Source: Ignavibacteria bacterium (lineage in GTDB: Bacteria > Bacteroidota > Ignavibacteria > UBA10030 > SZUA-254). From it: DNA of 64,000 nt. Below are positions 41,124 to 50,509 of the stretch, piece after piece. The stretch spans positions 1 to 64,000 of the forward strand of contig JACOSY010000054.1 of the NCBI GenBank assembly GCA_016178595.1, in the 5' to 3' direction. The notes under the pieces were generated by a model that was given only the letters and a program-made list of their open reading frames with translations, had not been told where the DNA came from and made no database searches. Numbering within the stretch: position 1 is the first letter of the stretch; every line of letters begins with the position of its first letter. The position numbers were made by a program, and so were the translations under genes.

Positions 41124-41768
41124 ATGAAGATTTTTCTCGATACGGCGAACATCAACGAGATCCGCGAAGCCTCCAGTATGGGAATTTTAGATGGCGTTAC
41201 CACCAATCCGAGCCTTGTCGCAAAAGAAGGGCGGGATTTCAAAGGATTGCTCAAGGAAATCTGTTCTGTTGTCAATGGCGATATCAGTGCGGAAGTTGTG
41301 GCGACAGATCTTGACGGCATGTTGCGCGAAGGCCGCGACCTCGCCAAGCTTGATGATAAGATTGTAGTCAAAGTTCCTCTTATCAAGGAGGGTTTGAAGG
41401 CTGTAAAATGTCTTAAAGCAGAGGGAATACGAACCAACGTCACGCTCTGCTTCTCTCCCAATCAAGCGCTCCTTGCTGCGAAGGCGGGCGCGTACATCAT
41501 CAGTCCTTTTGTTGGACGCCTGGATGATATCAGCACCGATGGCATGGACCTCATCGAGCAGATCATTACTATCTACCGAAACTACGACTACGATACACAG
41601 GTGCTTGTTGCGAGCATCCGTCACCCAATCCACGTCGTCGAGTCGGCAATGATGGGTGCAGATATCGGCACGATGCCTTTCAGTGTCTTCACACAGCTTA
41701 TCAAACATCCCCTTACAGACATCGGCCTCGAGCGCTTCCTCGCAGATTGGAAGAAAGTCCAACAATAA
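41124..41768 (+). CDS. tal: Transaldolase / fructose-6-phosphate aldolase-like (TalC/FSA)
   Basis: A 214-residue single-domain enzyme of the small transaldolase group. The opening [16 protein letters not shown], the TTNPSL motif, the Schiff-base Lys83 in VVKVPL, and the C-terminal SIRHPIHV and [19 protein letters not shown] segments are diagnostic. It acts in the pentose phosphate pathway or as an aldolase; distinguishing the two needs biochemistry. Three bases separate it from gcvT. Confidence 0.92.
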   Translation: MKIFLDTANINEIREASSMGILDGVTTNPSLVAKEGRDFKGLLKEICSVVNGDISAEVVATDLDGMLREGRDLAKLDDKIVVKVPLIKEGLKAVKCLKAEGIRTNVTLCFSPNQALLAAKAGAYIISPFVGRLDDISTDGMDLIEQIITIYRNYDYDTQVLVASIRHPIHVVESAMMGADIGTMPFSVFTQLIKHPLTDIGLERFLADWKKVQQ

Positions 41769-41771
41769 CCG

Positions 41772-42866
41772 ATGAAACGCACGGCCTTCTACCCGATCCA
41801 CCAACAACTCGGCGCCAAGATCGTTGAGTTTGCCGGCTACGAGATGCCCATCCAGTATGTGAGTATCCGCGACGAACATAAAACTGTGCGCAGTACTGTC
41901 GGTGTCTTCGACGTTTCCCACATGGGTGAGTTTGAGATCTGCGGCAAAGACGCATTACTTCTCGTCCAGCGCGTGACAACAAATGATGCATCAAAGCTTG
42001 CCGTTGGGAAAGTGCAGTACTCTGCGATGTGCTACACCGATGGCGGTATCGTGGATGATCTTCTCGTGTATCGGCTAGCTGAAGATCGTTTCATGCTGGT
42101 TGTGAATGCATCGAACATCCAAAAAGATTTCGATTGGATCAAGTCCAATGCCGGCGGTATGCAAGTCGAATTCATCGATCGCAGCGATGAAACATCGTTG
42201 CTTGCAGTTCAAGGACCGCAGTCGCTTGAAACGCTGCAGAAATTATCACGGACCGATCTCTCAACGATTCCCTACTACGCTTTTATCGCAGGGCAGCTTG
42301 CCGGTGTGAGTATGCTCATCTCTCGAACGGGCTACACGGGAGAGTTGGGTTACGAGATTTACTTTGATTCAAGCCCGATGAATGCTGAGCGAGTATGGAA
42401 TGCGATCATGGATGCAGGGAAGGAATTCGGCGTCCAACCCATTGGTCTTGGTGCTCGCGACACGCTTCGTCTGGAGATGGGATTTTGCTTGTACGGCAAT
42501 GATATTGATAAGACAACTCATCCGCTGGAGGCCGGATTGGGCTGGATCACAAAACTTGATAAACGTGAATTCGTCGGCCGCGATGTACTCGTCAAAGCGA
42601 AACAGGAAGGACTGAAGCGAAAACTTGTTGGCTTTGTCGTTGACGATGATCGTGCGTTCCCGCGCCACGGCTATGAGATTCGCGCAACGGGCTCATCGCC
42701 GGTCGGGCAAGTGACCAGCGGAACGGTGTCTCCCACACTTGAAAAGGGAATAGGCCTCGGTTATGTCGAATCATCGTATACGCAGGCCGGGTCGTCAATT
42801 ACGATCGTAATTCGAAACAAAGAAATTCCTGCGCAAGTTGTTAAAGTTCCATTTATCCAGAAGTGA
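41772..42866 (+). CDS. gcvT: Glycine cleavage system T protein (aminomethyltransferase)
   Basis: A 364-residue folate-dependent enzyme. It has the family opening HQQLGAKIVEFAGYEMPIQY, GVFDVSHMGE with the catalytic Asp region (TNDASKL), SRTGYTGELGYEIY, and a C-terminal barrel with PVGQVTSGTVSPTL. It takes the aminomethyl group from the H protein and gives methylene-tetrahydrofolate and ammonia. gcvH and gcvP are not in the window. Glycine supplied by the tdh-kbl pair at 55-58 kb could feed it. Confidence 0.95.
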   Translation: MKRTAFYPIHQQLGAKIVEFAGYEMPIQYVSIRDEHKTVRSTVGVFDVSHMGEFEICGKDALLLVQRVTTNDASKLAVGKVQYSAMCYTDGGIVDDLLVYRLAEDRFMLVVNASNIQKDFDWIKSNAGGMQVEFIDRSDETSLLAVQGPQSLETLQKLSRTDLSTIPYYAFIAGQLAGVSMLISRTGYTGELGYEIYFDSSPMNAERVWNAIMDAGKEFGVQPIGLGARDTLRLEMGFCLYGNDIDKTTHPLEAGLGWITKLDKREFVGRDVLVKAKQEGLKRKLVGFVVDDDRAFPRHGYEIRATGSSPVGQVTSGTVSPTLEKGIGLGYVESSYTQAGSSITIVIRNKEIPAQVVKVPFIQK

Positions 42867-42870
42867 GAGA

Positions 42871-43635
42871 ATGTCGGTCCAGAAGCGATTGCAAATAGAA
42901 GTATTTTTCACGCCTGCACAAGTCGACGAGCTCCAGCTCAAGGACAAGAACGTGGTGGTGATCGACGTGCTTCGTGCAAGCACGACGATTGCTACGGCGC
43001 TTCATAATGGCGCACGCGAGATCATTCCCGTCAGCACGATCGAAAGTGCAGTCAAGATCTCCGGCAGCCTTTTCGGTGAAGTGACACTCCGTGCCGGCGA
43101 GCGCAACGGCAAGATGATCGAAGGCTTTAATCTCGGTAACTCTCCGCTTGAGTTCACGGATGAGCTCATTCGTGGAAAGTCCGTCATTTTTGTCACGACG
43201 AACGGCTCGGGGGCTATCGTGAAAAGCCGGCATGCCAAGAACCTCGTGGTGGGGAGCTTTGTCAATCTTTCGCAGATTGTCGGATTCCTTTCAAACCTCC
43301 GGGAAGATGTAACGATCGTCTGTGCTGGCCAAGGGAACAATTTTTGTCTCGAAGATTCCGTGTGTGCGGGCCGCATCATCAACAAGTTGGCAAAAGCTGC
43401 TGAGGATAATTTGCGCATTGATGACGCCGGTCAGGCCGCAGTCGCTCTTGATACGACGTTCGGCAAGAGCGTGCTGAAGATGCTGAAGAACTGCGAGCAC
43501 GGTCGCTACTTGAACGAGATAGGATTTGGAAGCGACCTGAAAGCATGTGCGGCAGTGGATTCCATTCCCGCGCTGCCGATGCAGCAGGGGAATACACTCC
43601 GGCTTGCAAAAGAAGTAAACAAGCGCGTAGCATAG
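42871..43635 (+). CDS. comB: 2-phosphosulfolactate phosphatase family protein (ComB)
   Basis: A 254-residue protein with ComB features: VVVIDVLRASTTIATAL near the start, FNLGNSPLEF, VTTNGSGAI and a C-terminal CAAVDSIPALP. In methanogens ComB acts in coenzyme M synthesis; in bacteria the family is widespread and its role is often unclear. I start at MSVQKR, 4 bases after the gcvT stop; an upstream in-frame ATG overlaps gcvT. Confidence 0.88.
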   Translation: MSVQKRLQIEVFFTPAQVDELQLKDKNVVVIDVLRASTTIATALHNGAREIIPVSTIESAVKISGSLFGEVTLRAGERNGKMIEGFNLGNSPLEFTDELIRGKSVIFVTTNGSGAIVKSRHAKNLVVGSFVNLSQIVGFLSNLREDVTIVCAGQGNNFCLEDSVCAGRIINKLAKAAEDNLRIDDAGQAAVALDTTFGKSVLKMLKNCEHGRYLNEIGFGSDLKACAAVDSIPALPMQQGNTLRLAKEVNKRVA

Positions 43636-43665
43636 GAGCCTCGCTCGGTTTGCCGGTGAACCATC

Positions 43666-46095
43666 ATGACTGAGAAGACTAAAAATAATTCAGGCTCCTC
43701 GAAAAAAACTCAGCGGCAACACGCCAGTGAGCGCCGCAGGCAAATTGTTGCCATTCTTCTGATGGTTTGCGGTATCATCGTCGCACTGAGCGTCCTGTCC
43801 TATTCCCGCCGTGATGAAGCGCTCCTCGAGCGGTTATCCACTCTCGATGTTTTCCGTTTCATGTACGATGCAGATGTAAGGTCGAGAGTGGCAGCCATTC
43901 AAAATCACCTCGGACTTGTTGGCGCGCTGCTCGCCAAATTCTTCGTCATCTCGACTGTCGGTTTTTGGTCACTCATTTTCCCGTTCCTCATGGTCGTGTG
44001 GGGTTGGGTAATGCTCTTCAAGAAAGAGACGCCTCGTCCGATCACCATGACAAATTACTCTCTCGTGATTGCGTTGCTCGTCTCAGCGACCGTCGGCATC
44101 GGCAATCTCATTATTGTCAATGTTGGGAAGGAATGGAGCGGATTGATGGGGGCATTCCTTGCCGAGGTGATGACGAAGCTGCTCGGCTCTGTCGGCGCCT
44201 CGATTATCGCACTGACCGCACTCTTCCTGACGGTCGTCTTCGCGATCGATCTCGATATTCATAAGACGCTCGAACGCTTTGCTTCGCTCTGGCAGTGGAT
44301 TCGACAGCATGTCTCGGAGGCACGCGCCTCAATGGCTGAGGACGCGGAAAGATCTCTTGCCGCAAATGGCGGTGTTCGTATTAATACCGCTGGCGATGAC
44401 TCATACGGCGCTGAGCCTGAGCCTTCCCTATCTTTTCGCATGGAATCGCCGCCGCTTGAAATCCGAGAGGATAACGAAGAAGACGTAAAAATACCCGGCG
44501 GCAAATATCTTGAAGGAACAGAAACACCTCTCGAGTTGAAAGGTCGGCAGCCTGAGCTTGTTGCGCTTGAGCCCGCTGACCATCTAAAGGCTGTTGAGAA
44601 TGAACTGGAAGAGATCGATTACGTTTTTCCTTCGGTCGAGCTGCTGGATATGCCTCGTCAAACGGATACAATTCCAGAAGACGAGCTGAAGGCAAATGCC
44701 GAGCTGGTTCGTACGAAGTTGGCAAATTTTGGCGTTGAGATTGAAAGCGTAAGCGTAACACCCGGACCGGTGATTACGCTGTATGAGCTTGTTCCTGCTT
44801 CCGGTGTGAAGATTAGCCGCATCGTCAGTCTAGCTGACGATCTTGCCCTTGCCCTTGCTGCGAAAGGTATCCGCATCATCGCGCCAATACCCGGCAAGAG
44901 CGCTGTCGGTGTTGAAATTCCGAACCGCAATCCATCAATGGTTCATCTGCGGAGTGTCGTGAACTCGACCAAGTTCCGCGAGGCGAAGGCACAGTTACCC
45001 ATTGCTCTCGGCAAAACAATTGCAGGTGATGTGTTTGTAGATGATCTCACGAAGATGCCGCATCTCCTCATTGCAGGATCGACAGGATCGGGGAAAAGCG
45101 TTGGCATTAATACACTTCTTGCAGGATTGCTCTTCCGGCTTCATCCATCCGATGTGAAGTTCGTGATCATCGACCCGAAGAAGATCGAGCTGACACTCTA
45201 TGGAAAGCTGAAGCATCATTTTCTCGCCGTCTCACCCGATATCAATGAAGAAATCATTACGACGCCCGAGGGCGCTATACGCGTCCTCAAGAGCACCGAG
45301 ATTGAAATGGAAAAGCGATACGACCGGCTCGCGGCAGCCGGAGTCCGGAATATCCTGGACTACAACGAGCGCTTCAAGGCAGGTCGTCTTAAGAATACTG
45401 AGACGATTGTACACCGGAAGATGCCGTACCTCATCGTCGTAGTTGATGAGCTGGCGGATTTGATGATGACTGCCGCGCGCGAAGTCGAAGAACCGATTGC
45501 CCGGCTTGCACAACTTGCGCGTGCCGTGGGAATTCATCTCGTGCTGGCAACGCAGCGCCCATCCGTCGATGTAATTACCGGCGTCATCAAGGCGAATTTC
45601 CCCGCACGCATTGCGTACCAGGTCGCATCGAAAACCGATTCGCGTACGATTCTCGATATGAACGGCGCGGAGCAATTGCTCGGAACCGGCGATATGCTGT
45701 ACTTGCCGTCGGGAAGTCCGAAGCCGATGCGTATGCAGAATGCCTTCATCTCCACCGATGAGGTTGAACGATTAACCGATCACATATCGCGACAGCAAGG
45801 GTACAGCAAGCCATTTACACTTCCGTCCATCCTGGAAAAAAAGAGAGCCGGCGCGCGTGGCGCCTCGGATGATCGCGATGAATTCTTTGAAGAAGCGGCG
45901 CACCTGATCGTTCGCCACCAGCAAGGCTCCGTCTCTCTGTTGCAGCGCCGGCTGAAGGTCGGTTACTCGCGTGCTGCTCGCCTGGTCGATGAACTCGAAG
46001 CCGCAGGCATCGTAGGTCCGTTCGATGGCAGCAAGGCACGTGACGTTCTGGTCGAAACCGACGAGCAGCTTGAGACAATACTACGGAGTTTGTAA
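43666..46095 (+). CDS. ftsK: DNA translocase FtsK/SpoIIIE
   Basis: An 809-residue translocase. The N-terminal membrane domain has about four transmembrane helices (about 28-45, 90-120, 135-150, 170-190), followed by an acidic/Pro-poor linker (about 215-330). The motor domain has Walker A in AGSTGSGKSVG and Walker B in LIVVVDELADLMM. The C-terminal gamma winged helix (about 745-805, HLIVRHQQGSVSLLQRRLKVGYSRAA) reads KOPS sequences. It pumps chromosome ends during division. Confidence 0.95.
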   Translation: MTEKTKNNSGSSKKTQRQHASERRRQIVAILLMVCGIIVALSVLSYSRRDEALLERLSTLDVFRFMYDADVRSRVAAIQNHLGLVGALLAKFFVISTVGFWSLIFPFLMVVWGWVMLFKKETPRPITMTNYSLVIALLVSATVGIGNLIIVNVGKEWSGLMGAFLAEVMTKLLGSVGASIIALTALFLTVVFAIDLDIHKTLERFASLWQWIRQHVSEARASMAEDAERSLAANGGVRINTAGDDSYGAEPEPSLSFRMESPPLEIREDNEEDVKIPGGKYLEGTETPLELKGRQPELVALEPADHLKAVENELEEIDYVFPSVELLDMPRQTDTIPEDELKANAELVRTKLANFGVEIESVSVTPGPVITLYELVPASGVKISRIVSLADDLALALAAKGIRIIAPIPGKSAVGVEIPNRNPSMVHLRSVVNSTKFREAKAQLPIALGKTIAGDVFVDDLTKMPHLLIAGSTGSGKSVGINTLLAGLLFRLHPSDVKFVIIDPKKIELTLYGKLKHHFLAVSPDINEEIITTPEGAIRVLKSTEIEMEKRYDRLAAAGVRNILDYNERFKAGRLKNTETIVHRKMPYLIVVVDELADLMMTAAREVEEPIARLAQLARAVGIHLVLATQRPSVDVITGVIKANFPARIAYQVASKTDSRTILDMNGAEQLLGTGDMLYLPSGSPKPMRMQNAFISTDEVERLTDHISRQQGYSKPFTLPSILEKKRAGARGASDDRDEFFEEAAHLIVRHQQGSVSLLQRRLKVGYSRAARLVDELEAAGIVGPFDGSKARDVLVETDEQLETILRSL

Positions 46096-46101
46096 GAATA
46101 C

Positions 46102-46746
46102 ATGCGTGCCCTTCGAATGAAATTTCGTTGGATGATTGCTGCGATTCTTGCAATTGCATCCACTGCAATGAGTCAGGATGCGGAGAAAATTCTCGAGCAA
46201 CTTCAGAAGAAGTACGATTCCATCCGCGATGCATCTGTTTCCTTCACACAAAACGTCCGGTTTGGCGTGATGAAATCCGAGCAAACATTCTCCGGTACAT
46301 TGACGATGAAGAAAGGAAACAAGTACCGGATCGAGATGGAAGACCAGACAATCGTAACGGATGGAAAGTCGGTGTGGTCGTACACGAAGGCGAACAACCA
46401 GGTGCTGATCGATAAATATAAAGAGGATCCGAAGTCCTTCTCGCCCGATAAAGTCCTGACGAATGTGCCGAAGAATTACATTGCAACCATCCTCGGGAAA
46501 GAAAAGGTCGGATCGCAGGGGACATCAATCCTCAAACTCATCCCGAAGGATACAAAATCCAATTTGAAATGGATGAAGGTGTGGGTCGATCAGGATGAAT
46601 GGCTGATGCGCAAGGTGCAGGTGTTGGATGTGAGTGATAACCTCACCACCTACGCGATGTCCGATATCAAGCTGAATACAAGCATAGCCGACAGTCGCTT
46701 CCAATTTACTCCGGCAAAAGGGGTCGAGGTGATTGACCTGCGATGA
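46102..46746 (+). CDS. lolA: Outer-membrane lipoprotein carrier protein LolA
   Basis: A 214-residue periplasmic chaperone. A signal peptide (RWMIAAILAIASTAMSQ) is followed by the LolA half-barrel: KKYDSIRDASVSFTQNV, FSGTLTMKKGNKYRIE and DGKSVWSYTKANNQV. It starts 6 bases after ftsK, an arrangement (ftsK-lolA) known from many bacteria. It carries lipoproteins from LolCDE to the outer membrane. Confidence 0.9.
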   Translation: MRALRMKFRWMIAAILAIASTAMSQDAEKILEQLQKKYDSIRDASVSFTQNVRFGVMKSEQTFSGTLTMKKGNKYRIEMEDQTIVTDGKSVWSYTKANNQVLIDKYKEDPKSFSPDKVLTNVPKNYIATILGKEKVGSQGTSILKLIPKDTKSNLKWMKVWVDQDEWLMRKVQVLDVSDNLTTYAMSDIKLNTSIADSRFQFTPAKGVEVIDLR

Positions 46747-46783
46747 TGAATCTTCCATCGGTGTGCCACAGTGACTGTTGCGA

Positions 46784-47830
46784 ATGAACCGCCAGGCGAA
46801 GAACATACTCAAGTATGCGCTCAGCATCTTTTTGACGCTGTTCTTTCTTTACTTTGCTTACAAGGGAACCGACTTTCCAAAGCTCTGGGCGATCCTTGCA
46901 ACCGCAAACTATTGGTGGGCGTTTGCACTCTTACCACCGCTCTTGATCAGTCACGTTTTTCGCGCATGGCGATGGGAATACCTTCTCCGGCCGGTGAAAA
47001 AGGAAATACGCTTCCGAAACCTATGGTCGGCTTTGTGCGTGGGATATATGGTGAACAACATTCTTCCGAAAGTCGGGGAGATCGTTCGCCCGTATGCAAT
47101 TGGAAAACTCGAGGGAATTTCCAAGAGCGCAGCGTTCGGGACGTTGCTTGTGGAGCGCATCTTCGATATGATTTCATTTCTCATTATGGTCGGATTTCTT
47201 CCCCTGCTGTACTCCGGCCCGCTTTCGCAAACGTTTCCCTGGCTGGAAGAAATCGGGATCTGGGTGGCGGCATGTACTCTCCTTGCGATCTCCCTGTGTA
47301 CGTTCTTCATGATGCGGCGTGATGTCGTTGTTCACTTGTTGAATTATGTGACACGTCATCTCTCTGAACGACGCGCCCGTTTCGTTGAAAGAGCAACACA
47401 TTCATTCCTCGACGGATTCCTTTTCTTGAAAGAGCCGCGGCATTACTTCGTCATCGGCGTTCTGAGTATTTTCATCTGGGGATTGTACATCATCATGATG
47501 TACGTACCGTTCTATGCGTTCGGGCTGACGGAAAAGTACGGTCTCGACATGAAAGCTGCGGCAGTCGTACAGACCATCTCGAGTCTTGGTTACATGGCGC
47601 CCACGCCAGGTGCGACCGGACCGTACCACTATTTCACGATGCAAACGCTGACGAAGCTCTATGGCGTTGATGATGAGCTGGCACGGAGCTACGCAACGAT
47701 TACGCATGCCGTTGGCTTTCTTGGGATCACGCTGATTGGCATTTATTATTTTTGGATCGATAAACTGCACATTGCAGAACTGACCGGTGGCGAAGAAGTA
47801 TCCGAACAGGTAGCGATCACTCTTGAGTAA
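46784..47830 (+). CDS. Flippase-like integral membrane protein (UPF0104/LPG synthase TM type)
   Basis: A 348-residue membrane protein with about eight helices. It contains the family blocks SHVFRAWRWEYLL, NNILPKVGEIVRPYAIGK, LLVERIFDMI and TPGATGPYHYF. The family includes the membrane part of lysylphosphatidylglycerol synthase and proteins proposed to move lipid-linked sugars. The true substrate is unknown. I prefer the ATG at 46784 over an upstream TTG. Confidence 0.85.
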   Translation: MNRQAKNILKYALSIFLTLFFLYFAYKGTDFPKLWAILATANYWWAFALLPPLLISHVFRAWRWEYLLRPVKKEIRFRNLWSALCVGYMVNNILPKVGEIVRPYAIGKLEGISKSAAFGTLLVERIFDMISFLIMVGFLPLLYSGPLSQTFPWLEEIGIWVAACTLLAISLCTFFMMRRDVVVHLLNYVTRHLSERRARFVERATHSFLDGFLFLKEPRHYFVIGVLSIFIWGLYIIMMYVPFYAFGLTEKYGLDMKAAAVVQTISSLGYMAPTPGATGPYHYFTMQTLTKLYGVDDELARSYATITHAVGFLGITLIGIYYFWIDKLHIAELTGGEEVSEQVAITLE

Positions 47831-47937
47831 GACGCCGCGGCCGGCACGAATTCTCTCAGCGTCGGATTGAAATGTTGTTTGGGCTATAATTTTTACAATT
47901 CTCTTCATCTATCATTCATCATCATAAAGGAGTGAGT

Positions 47938-48630
47938 ATGAACATGCACCGAATGTTCTCTCTTATCATCACGATGGTTCTCGTGTTGACGTTCTTCGCT
48001 GTTGCACAGAAGAGCCAGCCGAAAAAGAAAACCGAAAAATCAAAATCAGAAGGGTCTAAAATGACGGAAGTGACGAGCGTTGGCAACCCGGTTGTGGTCA
48101 TGAAGACCTCGATGGGCACGATGAAGATCGAATTGAATCAAGACAAAGCTCCGGCAACGGTAAAGAATTTCCTGAGCTACGTTGACGAGAAATACTATGA
48201 CAATACGGTCTTCCACCGGGTGATCAACAACTTCATGATTCAGGGTGGGGGATTCGATGCGGCCGACCCCATCAAGCAGAAAAAGACCAAGGCCGCGATT
48301 GTGAACGAGGCTAAGAATGGATTGAAGAACGATCGAGGGACGATTGCCATGGCGCGTACCAATGATCCCAATAGCGCGACAAGCCAATTCTTCATCAACG
48401 TGAAGGATAACAACAGTCTGAATCCCGGCGGATATGATCCCAACGGTTATGCAGTCTTCGGGAAAGTGATCGAAGGAATGGATATCGTTGATAAGATCAA
48501 AGGAGTCCAGACCGGTACGGCACAAGCGGTCGCGCTGAATGGTGATAAGGAAATGCAAATGCCGATGCAAGACATGCCCGTCACCAAGGTTGTCATCGAG
48601 TCCGTCCGTCGCTTAACATCCAAAAAGTAA
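47938..48630 (+). CDS. Exported cyclophilin-type peptidylprolyl isomerase
   Basis: A 230-residue protein. A signal peptide (residues about 5-22, MFSLIITMVLVLTFFAVAQ) and a Lys/Ser-rich linker precede a cyclophilin domain (about 45-225) with FHRVINNFMIQGG, SQFFINVKDN and AVFGKVIEGMDIVDKIKG. The catalytic Arg in FHRV is present. AAAGGAG lies 5 bases before the ATG. It should help fold exported proteins in the periplasm. Confidence 0.92.
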   Translation: MNMHRMFSLIITMVLVLTFFAVAQKSQPKKKTEKSKSEGSKMTEVTSVGNPVVVMKTSMGTMKIELNQDKAPATVKNFLSYVDEKYYDNTVFHRVINNFMIQGGGFDAADPIKQKKTKAAIVNEAKNGLKNDRGTIAMARTNDPNSATSQFFINVKDNNSLNPGGYDPNGYAVFGKVIEGMDIVDKIKGVQTGTAQAVALNGDKEMQMPMQDMPVTKVVIESVRRLTSKK

Positions 48631-48682
48631 AAGAGGGAATTGAGTGCATTGAGTTCCTGATGATGCACGAGTGTACTTTCGT

Positions 48683-49726
48683 ATGGTCAAAGCAAAGTCA
48701 AAGGGCGCGACATTCGAAGATTTTGAATCTTTATTCCGGACGAAAAACTTCGGTCCGCTCTATCTTTTCTTCGGTGAAGAGAATCTCTTGATCGATGAGA
48801 CCGTTGAGCTCCTCGTTGAACACGCACTTGATGAGACGACGAGGAGCTTCAACCTCAATATCGTTTACGGCGGCGAGGTGACCGGAGCCGACATCGTGGC
48901 GATGGCATCATCATTCCCCATGACGGGAGAGCGGAGAGTTGTTGTCGTACGGGAGTTTGATAAGGTGCTCAACAAGGATATTCTCCTTTCCTACCTCGAA
49001 CATCCATCCCTATCGACGTCACTTGTACTTGTCTCAGTAAAGCCCGATTTTCGCAACAAGGTTTTCAAAATATTGAAGGATGATGCAACCGTTGGGGAAT
49101 TCAGGCAACTCTATGAGAGTGAGGTCCCGGAGTGGGTAAGTAAACGGGCGCAGAGAATGGGAAAGAAGATCACGCCGGATGCTGCACAGCTTGTTCATGC
49201 GTACGTTGGTCGATCCCTCAGGGAGATTCACAACGAGATCGAAAAGCTTTGCATCTATGTTGGTCAGAAACCGATAATCGATGCAGGTGATGTCAGCAGT
49301 GTTGTCGGGCTGTCACGCCAGTTCAATATTTTTGAGCTTCAAAAAGCGGTTGGTCAACAGCAACTACCGCGTGCAGTAGAGATTCTCGAAAACATGCTTC
49401 GGAGCGGCGAATCTCCGATTGGCATTGTCGTCATGATGGCACGGTATTTTCAAAAGCTTTGGCTGGTACAGGAACTGCTTTCTCAGAAGCAGTCCGAGTA
49501 CCAGCTATCGGCTGCGGTCGGAGTCAGTCCAGTCTTTATAAAAGAATACATGAGTGCAGCCCGAAGATATTCTTCCCTCCAGCTGAGGCAATGTTTTATC
49601 CGATTGACAGAAGCGGACGAGGCGCTCAAATCATCCGTCATGGATCAGCGAACAATCATGACACTGCTTCTATATGGCCTTATCAGAACAGAAGAAGCTA
49701 TTCCATCACTTTATCCCCAGCGTTGA
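48683..49726 (+). CDS. holA: DNA polymerase III delta subunit
   Basis: A 347-residue clamp-loader subunit. It shows the family opening with PLYLFFGEENLLIDETVELL, the AAA-like domain without a functional P-loop, and a C-terminal helical domain (RQFNIFELQKAVGQQQLPRA). It opens the sliding clamp during loading. The start MVKAKSK is chosen over an in-frame GTG four codons earlier. Confidence 0.9.
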   Translation: MVKAKSKGATFEDFESLFRTKNFGPLYLFFGEENLLIDETVELLVEHALDETTRSFNLNIVYGGEVTGADIVAMASSFPMTGERRVVVVREFDKVLNKDILLSYLEHPSLSTSLVLVSVKPDFRNKVFKILKDDATVGEFRQLYESEVPEWVSKRAQRMGKKITPDAAQLVHAYVGRSLREIHNEIEKLCIYVGQKPIIDAGDVSSVVGLSRQFNIFELQKAVGQQQLPRAVEILENMLRSGESPIGIVVMMARYFQKLWLVQELLSQKQSEYQLSAAVGVSPVFIKEYMSAARRYSSLQLRQCFIRLTEADEALKSSVMDQRTIMTLLLYGLIRTEEAIPSLYPQR

Positions 49727-49857
49727 TTTTTGTACAATTTCTGAGTATGTTTCCCGCATAGGTACCCTGAGAATAGCACCGGATCTAACGGAATTATGAA
49801 AAGTGGAGGTTTCTGAGGGAACATTCACTGACAGAAACAAGTATAACCTCTGATTGA

Positions 49858-50454
49858 ATGCCTGAGCGACAGACGGCAATTCACCACAAAACAGATGAAG
49901 AGCTCATTGCAGACTTCCAGGCAGGCAACCTCGAATCCTTTACGCTCATCGTTGGACGGTACAAAGATCAACTGATGAATTTTGTCTACCGGTATGTCGG
50001 AGATTACGATGATGCAGATGATATTGTTCAAGATGTATTTGTCCGAGTGTATAGGAATAAAAACGCCTATAAACCGATTGCGAAATTCTCGACATGGATT
50101 TATACAATCGCCACGAACCTTGCGAAGACAGAACTCCGACGGCGGAAACGACATTCATTGTTTTCCCTTAATCGTGGACGAGACGAACAGCAGGAGAAGC
50201 AGTACGATATCCCGGATAGCCGCTATCCTGCCGATGGAGAAGCAGATCGCTCTCTCAAGCAGGAGCTCATCCAACGAGCGTTGAATTCGCTTGGAGGGAA
50301 GTATCGTGAAATTCTCATTCTCTGTGATGTGCAGGATTTATCCTACGAGGAGATTTGTGGAATTACAGGTTTGAATATGGGGACTGTGAAATCGCGCCTC
50401 AATCGGGGGCGCGCCAAGCTCCAGGTGCTGCTGAAAGATTTGCTTGATGAGTGA
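49858..50454 (+). CDS. ECF-type RNA polymerase sigma factor
   Basis: A 198-residue sigma factor. Region 2 is at about 20-90 (FTLIVGRYKDQLMNFVYRYVGDYDDADDIVQDVFVRVY, with the core-binding DDADDIVQDVF). Region 4 is at about 135-190 (LGGKYREILILCDVQDLSYEEICGITGLNMGTVKSRLNRGRAKL). The two match RpoE/SigW-like proteins. The next gene encodes a membrane protein of anti-sigma-like layout, so the pair may form a cell-envelope stress switch. Confidence 0.93.
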   Translation: MPERQTAIHHKTDEELIADFQAGNLESFTLIVGRYKDQLMNFVYRYVGDYDDADDIVQDVFVRVYRNKNAYKPIAKFSTWIYTIATNLAKTELRRRKRHSLFSLNRGRDEQQEKQYDIPDSRYPADGEADRSLKQELIQRALNSLGGKYREILILCDVQDLSYEEICGITGLNMGTVKSRLNRGRAKLQVLLKDLLDE

Positions 50455-50509
50455 TAAATCGCAAGGTAATCAAAGAACTGATATGATGACCGGATGAGAA
50501 AGATAATCT